64,000 nt of DNA from an uncultured Subdoligranulum sp. (GTDB taxonomy: Bacteria > Bacillota > Clostridia > Christensenellales > CAG-314), in the NCBI GenBank assembly GCA_902496185.1, contig CABUZX010000003.1:1-64000 (forward strand), written 5' to 3'. The notes beneath the pieces are model-generated. The model saw nothing but the letters and a program-made list of their open reading frames with translations, had not been told where the DNA came from and searched no databases. Position numbers and translations under genes: made by a program. Below are positions 60,919-64,000 of this stretch, piece after piece (the first letter of the stretch is position 1; each line of letters starts with the position of its first letter).

Positions 60919-60996
60919 TAAAAAAAAACAACCTTTTACGCTACAATTGTAGAAAAATTCTACAATTTTATACATTTTTATGCGTAAGGTTGTTTG
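60919..60996 (-). terminator. Terminator with a nested inverted repeat after the U32 gene
   Basis: On the minus strand AACAACCTTACGC pairs with GCGTAAAAGGTTGTT (one bulge) around an inner perfect hairpin ATTGTAGAA/TTCTACAAT, and nine or more T follow. It lies downstream of the U32 peptidase-family gene. Confidence 0.7.
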
Positions 60997-61024
60997 ATTT
61001 TGTAAATTATAGCAATATGCAAAG

Positions 61025-62248
61025 TTAGACTGTTCGCAATATGTCAAACGGATACAAAGTATAAGGGCAATCAAAGCTGAGTATTTGCTGAACTATTTTT
61101 GCGTCACAAACCTTGTTGCCTTTTTGGTCTTTGAGGTTTTTTATTTCCACCACTTTACCAAAACTTTCGCGCGGTGACAAAATTTCCACCTTTTGTCCTT
61201 CCAAAAACCTGCTACGCATTTCTACCGTAGCCACTCCGTCGCTATAATCTTTTACAACTGCCAAAAACTCGCTGTCACCAACGGCTCTACTTGTTTCATA
61301 GTTTTGACGTATATCGCCGTCGTCAAAAGCAAATCCTTCAGTAAACTGTCTATGAGTGGTTTTGCACAATTCTTTTAGCAAATTTTCGTCAAGGCAATAT
61401 CCGTTTTTATCCGAATAATAAGCGTCAATCGCGCGCCTATAAGCGTTGACGACGGTTGCGACGTAATAAGGAGACTTCATTCTACCTTCTATCTTAAAGG
61501 ACGCCACCCCGCACTCAATAAGCTGTGGCAAACGACGTATAAGGTTTAAATCCTTGCTATTAAAAACGTACGTCCCCCTTTGGTCTTGCCTGACTTGCAT
61601 GGGGTTTTCGGGATGAGCGTCTTCGGTAATTTGCCATGACCAACGGCACGCCTGCACGCATTCGCCCCTGTTTGCGTTGCGTCCCGTAAGGTAATTGGAC
61701 ATAAGGCATCTACCGCTATAACTTATACACATAGCGCCGTGCACGAAAATTTCCGTCTCGCAATCGGGTACAAAACGGTTGATTTCCGCTATATCCGAAT
61801 AAGTACACTCTCTTGCAAGCACTACGCGTTGCACGCCTTGCTTGCGCCAAAAATCAACGGCGTATTTGTTGAGAGTGTTTGCCTGCGTAGACAAATGAAT
61901 ATTTAATTGCGGAGCAACGGTTTTGCAAAAATCTATAACTCCTGCGTCGGACATAATAACAGCGTCCACCTTTGCAGATTGCAAAAATAGCAAATAGTCT
62001 TTAAGTTGGTCAAAATCGTCGTTGTTAGCAAAAATATTTACCGTAACGTAAACTTTTTTACCCAAAGTGTGAGCGTATTCTACAGCGCGTTGAATTTCTT
62101 CGTAAGAAAAATTATCGGCAAAAGCGCGCAAACCGAAACTTTTGCCCGCAAGATACACTGCGTCCGCTCCAAAATGAAATGCCGTAAGCATTTTTTCCAT
62201 ATTGCCTGCAGGGGCAAGCAATTCTACTTTTGTTTGTCGTATATTCAT
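61025..62248 (-). CDS. trhP: Peptidase U32 family protein, probable tRNA hydroxylation protein TrhP
   Basis: N-terminal ELLAPAGNMEKMLTAFHFGAD and DAVYLAGKSFGLRA are U32 family features, and the motif HGAMCISYSGRCLMSNYL...RGECVQACR (about 175-205) holds the conserved cysteines. Members TrhP/YrrN-YrrO make 5-hydroxyuridine at the wobble position of tRNA; others act on rRNA (RlhA) or as collagenase-like proteases. 407 residues fits the TrhP/YrrO size. The assignment to TrhP is by length and family, not proof. It ends 10 bases after the RNase J gene. Confidence 0.83.
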   Translation of the reverse strand: MNIRQTKVELLAPAGNMEKMLTAFHFGADAVYLAGKSFGLRAFADNFSYEEIQRAVEYAHTLGKKVYVTVNIFANNDDFDQLKDYLLFLQSAKVDAVIMSDAGVIDFCKTVAPQLNIHLSTQANTLNKYAVDFWRKQGVQRVVLARECTYSDIAEINRFVPDCETEIFVHGAMCISYSGRCLMSNYLTGRNANRGECVQACRWSWQITEDAHPENPMQVRQDQRGTYVFNSKDLNLIRRLPQLIECGVASFKIEGRMKSPYYVATVVNAYRRAIDAYYSDKNGYCLDENLLKELCKTTHRQFTEGFAFDDGDIRQNYETSRAVGDSEFLAVVKDYSDGVATVEMRSRFLEGQKVEILSPRESFGKVVEIKNLKDQKGNKVCDAKIVQQILSFDCPYTLYPFDILRTV

Positions 62249-62258
62249 ATCGTTTTAA

Positions 62259-63968
62259 TCAGTTTTCTAAAATAATAGGTATAATCATTGGATAACGGTC
62301 GTACTTTTTGCGGAAGTAACTTTTGATTGGTTTTTGTATCAGTTGTTTGGTAATGCTTACGTTAAGTTCCTTCAAGTCTACTTCTTCTATTGCCGTACTT
62401 GCGAGTTTTTTCAATTCTTCCACCGTATCGCTATTACTATCGTCACCGGTATAAATACATCCGCGACTGATAATATCTGGACCGCTGGTCACTATTCCCT
62501 GCGTAGTATCTACGCCGACCAACACCAACACTATACCTTCTTCCGCAAGAGTGCGACGGTCCTTCAAGACGTTTTGCCCTACGTCGCCCACCATCAAACC
62601 GTCAACCAAGACGATTCCGCTTGGAACTTTATCTTTGATTGCAATTTTGCGTGACGTCATCTCCACAACGTCGCCTATTTCTGGCACTACTATATTGATT
62701 TCAGGCGTACCGAGCGAAGTTGCAAGTCTTGCGTGTTGACTTAAATGTCGATATTCGCCGTGAATAGGTATAAAAAACTTGGGCTTAAGCAAAGAATGCA
62801 TAAGCTTAAGTTCTTCCCTACAGGCGTGCCCTGAAACGTGTACGTCGGCAAGACTGCTGTAAATAACCGTCGCGCCCAACCTGTAAAGGTTGTTGATAAC
62901 CTTGTAAACGTCCTTTTCGTTACCGGGAATAGGACTTGCGGAAATAACTATGGTATCGTTTTTGCCTATGGCTATTTTGTTGAATTGTCCGCTTGCCATA
63001 CGCGTAAGAGCCGACATAGGCTCACCCTGCGTACCCGTAGCAAGTATACATACTTCGCCGTCGGGAAGATTTTTTGTTTTTTCAATATCGACTACGTCTT
63101 TTTCGTCGTAGGTAATCATACCTGCCTTGCGAGCAGTATCCACTACTTTTGACATACTTCTTCCGCCAAAAGCTATTTTTCGACCACTTTCCCTTGCAAG
63201 ATCCATTATTTGTTGAACTCTATCTACGTTAGAGGCAAAAGTCGCAATAATAAGCCTGCGTCCGACGTTGCTATTAAAAACCTTTCGCAAAGTATCGGTA
63301 ACTACCACTTCGCTCATTGTGTATCCCGGTCTTTCGACGTTTGTGGATTCTGCCATCAAAAGCGCGACGCCGTTTTTGCCAAGTTCCGCAATACGGTGAA
63401 TATTCATAACGTGTCCGCCTATAGGCGTGTAATCAATCTTAAAGTCTCCCGTCAAAAATACCATACCCACGGGGGTTTTTAAAGCAATTGCCATACTGTC
63501 GGCAATACTGTGGCAAACGTGTACGAACTCCGCCTGAAAACTCCCCAAACTGATACGGCTAGTTTCGTCGACTTTTATCAAACGATAATTTTCGATAGAA
63601 TGTTCGACAAGCTTATTTTCCACCAGCGCCAACGTCAACCTACTACCGTATACGTCCACGTTGATTTCCTTTAACAAATACGGCACACCGCCAATATGGT
63701 CCTCGTGTCCGTGGGTAAGCAAAAGTCCGCGTATTTTTTGGCGGTTTTCCTTAAGGTAAGTGACGTCGGGTATAACTATATCTACGCCGGGCATTTCCGC
63801 AGTAGGAAAACTCAACCCCGCGTCCACTATAACTATATCGTTGCCGTATTCGAATACCGTCATATTTTTGCCGATTTCGCCTACTCCACCCAAAAACATT
63901 ATTTTAAGTTTTTTGTTACTTTTGCTCTGACTCTCAAGCAACTTGTTGGTTGGGGCGGAATCAGCCAT
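62259..63968 (-). CDS. rnj: Ribonuclease J
   Basis: Metallo-beta-lactamase/beta-CASP nuclease with 5'-exonuclease and endonuclease activity, central to mRNA decay in Firmicutes. The zinc motif HGHEDHIGG is at residues 86-94, a GGRSMSKVVDTA segment lies in the beta-CASP insert, and the C-terminal HGEYRHLSQHARLA and VSGHACREEL motifs complete the active site. The 569 residues agree with RNase J. The N-terminal 20 residues are a polar tail. No clear ribosome binding site is seen before ATG 63968; the window ends 32 bases upstream. Confidence 0.96.
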   Translation of the reverse strand: MADSAPTNKLLESQSKSNKKLKIMFLGGVGEIGKNMTVFEYGNDIVIVDAGLSFPTAEMPGVDIVIPDVTYLKENRQKIRGLLLTHGHEDHIGGVPYLLKEINVDVYGSRLTLALVENKLVEHSIENYRLIKVDETSRISLGSFQAEFVHVCHSIADSMAIALKTPVGMVFLTGDFKIDYTPIGGHVMNIHRIAELGKNGVALLMAESTNVERPGYTMSEVVVTDTLRKVFNSNVGRRLIIATFASNVDRVQQIMDLARESGRKIAFGGRSMSKVVDTARKAGMITYDEKDVVDIEKTKNLPDGEVCILATGTQGEPMSALTRMASGQFNKIAIGKNDTIVISASPIPGNEKDVYKVINNLYRLGATVIYSSLADVHVSGHACREELKLMHSLLKPKFFIPIHGEYRHLSQHARLATSLGTPEINIVVPEIGDVVEMTSRKIAIKDKVPSGIVLVDGLMVGDVGQNVLKDRRTLAEEGIVLVLVGVDTTQGIVTSGPDIISRGCIYTGDDSNSDTVEELKKLASTAIEEVDLKELNVSITKQLIQKPIKSYFRKKYDRYPMIIPIILEN

Positions 63969-64000
63969 TAGAGTTTTTAATTCCGTACTTAAATAATCTT

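Noticed and set aside
1..64000. CRISPR arrays, insertion sequences, prophage or integrase
   Set aside because: No regularly spaced repeats, transposase or integrase motifs were seen; the tRNA genes have no adjacent integrase.

Overview
The window reads as an ordinary chromosomal segment of a low-GC, anaerobic, amino-acid-fermenting Firmicute, probably an uncultivated lineage of Clostridia. The grounds are the gene order yicC-gmk-rpoZ-coaBC-priA-def-fmt, a DUF4364 protein, a DegV protein, RNase J, ECF-type transport, and strictly anaerobic enzymes (a lysine fermentation set, IorAB, NfnAB). TGA is a normal stop codon here: priA, lepA, kamA, kamD and the GNAT gene all end in it. I see no insertion sequence, prophage, CRISPR array or rRNA.

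Layout. Positions 1-17,090 form a long minus-strand block: lepA-hemW-two membrane proteins-pcrA-ligA, then gatA-yicC-gmk-rpoZ-coaBC-priA-def-fmt (fmt runs off the left edge). 17.3-28.8 kb holds a membrane-anchored repeat protein, clpB with an upstream ribbon-helix-helix gene, a GNAT protein, a subtilase lipoprotein coupled to an Ig-like lipoprotein, and a DegV protein. 28.9-30.3 kb is a tRNA and remnant zone: tRNA-Gly, tRNA-Cys, a small orphan gene, a broken DUF255/YyaL fragment and tRNA-Leu. 30.4-43.2 kb is the metabolic core: cobO, kamBC, a lysine riboswitch, kal-kce-kdd-kamA-kamD-kamE-atoD-atoA, and convergent nfnAB. 43.2-52.9 kb carries dtd, a hydrolase, typA, iorAB, small orphan proteins, tRNA-Glu, tRNA-Leu, DUF4364 and rpsU. 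53-64 kb carries uvrBA with coaX and an ECF S component, a Cys-rich micro-protein, a CAT-fold E2-like protein, a U32 peptidase-family protein and RNase J.

How the genes work together. The core encodes most of the classical lysine-to-acetate/butyrate route. KamA makes beta-lysine, KamDE (B12/PLP) makes 3,5-diaminohexanoate, Kdd oxidises it, Kce cleaves it with acetyl-CoA, Kal deaminates to crotonyl-CoA, and AtoDA moves CoA from butyryl-CoA to acetoacetate. CobO supplies adenosylcobalamin and KamBC are the predicted reactivase of KamDE. NfnAB next door links ferredoxin, NADH and NADPH, and IorAB ferments aromatic 2-oxo acids.

The most interesting signal is the leader of the lysine operon. It contains a recognisable lysine riboswitch whose P1 3' strand is the same seven bases used in the 5' arm of the following intrinsic terminator, predicting that lysine turns the catabolic operon ON. 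A second pattern is three genes (lepA, GNAT, kamB) whose ATG lies exactly six bases after a near-consensus -10 box with no ribosome binding site, as expected for leaderless mRNAs.
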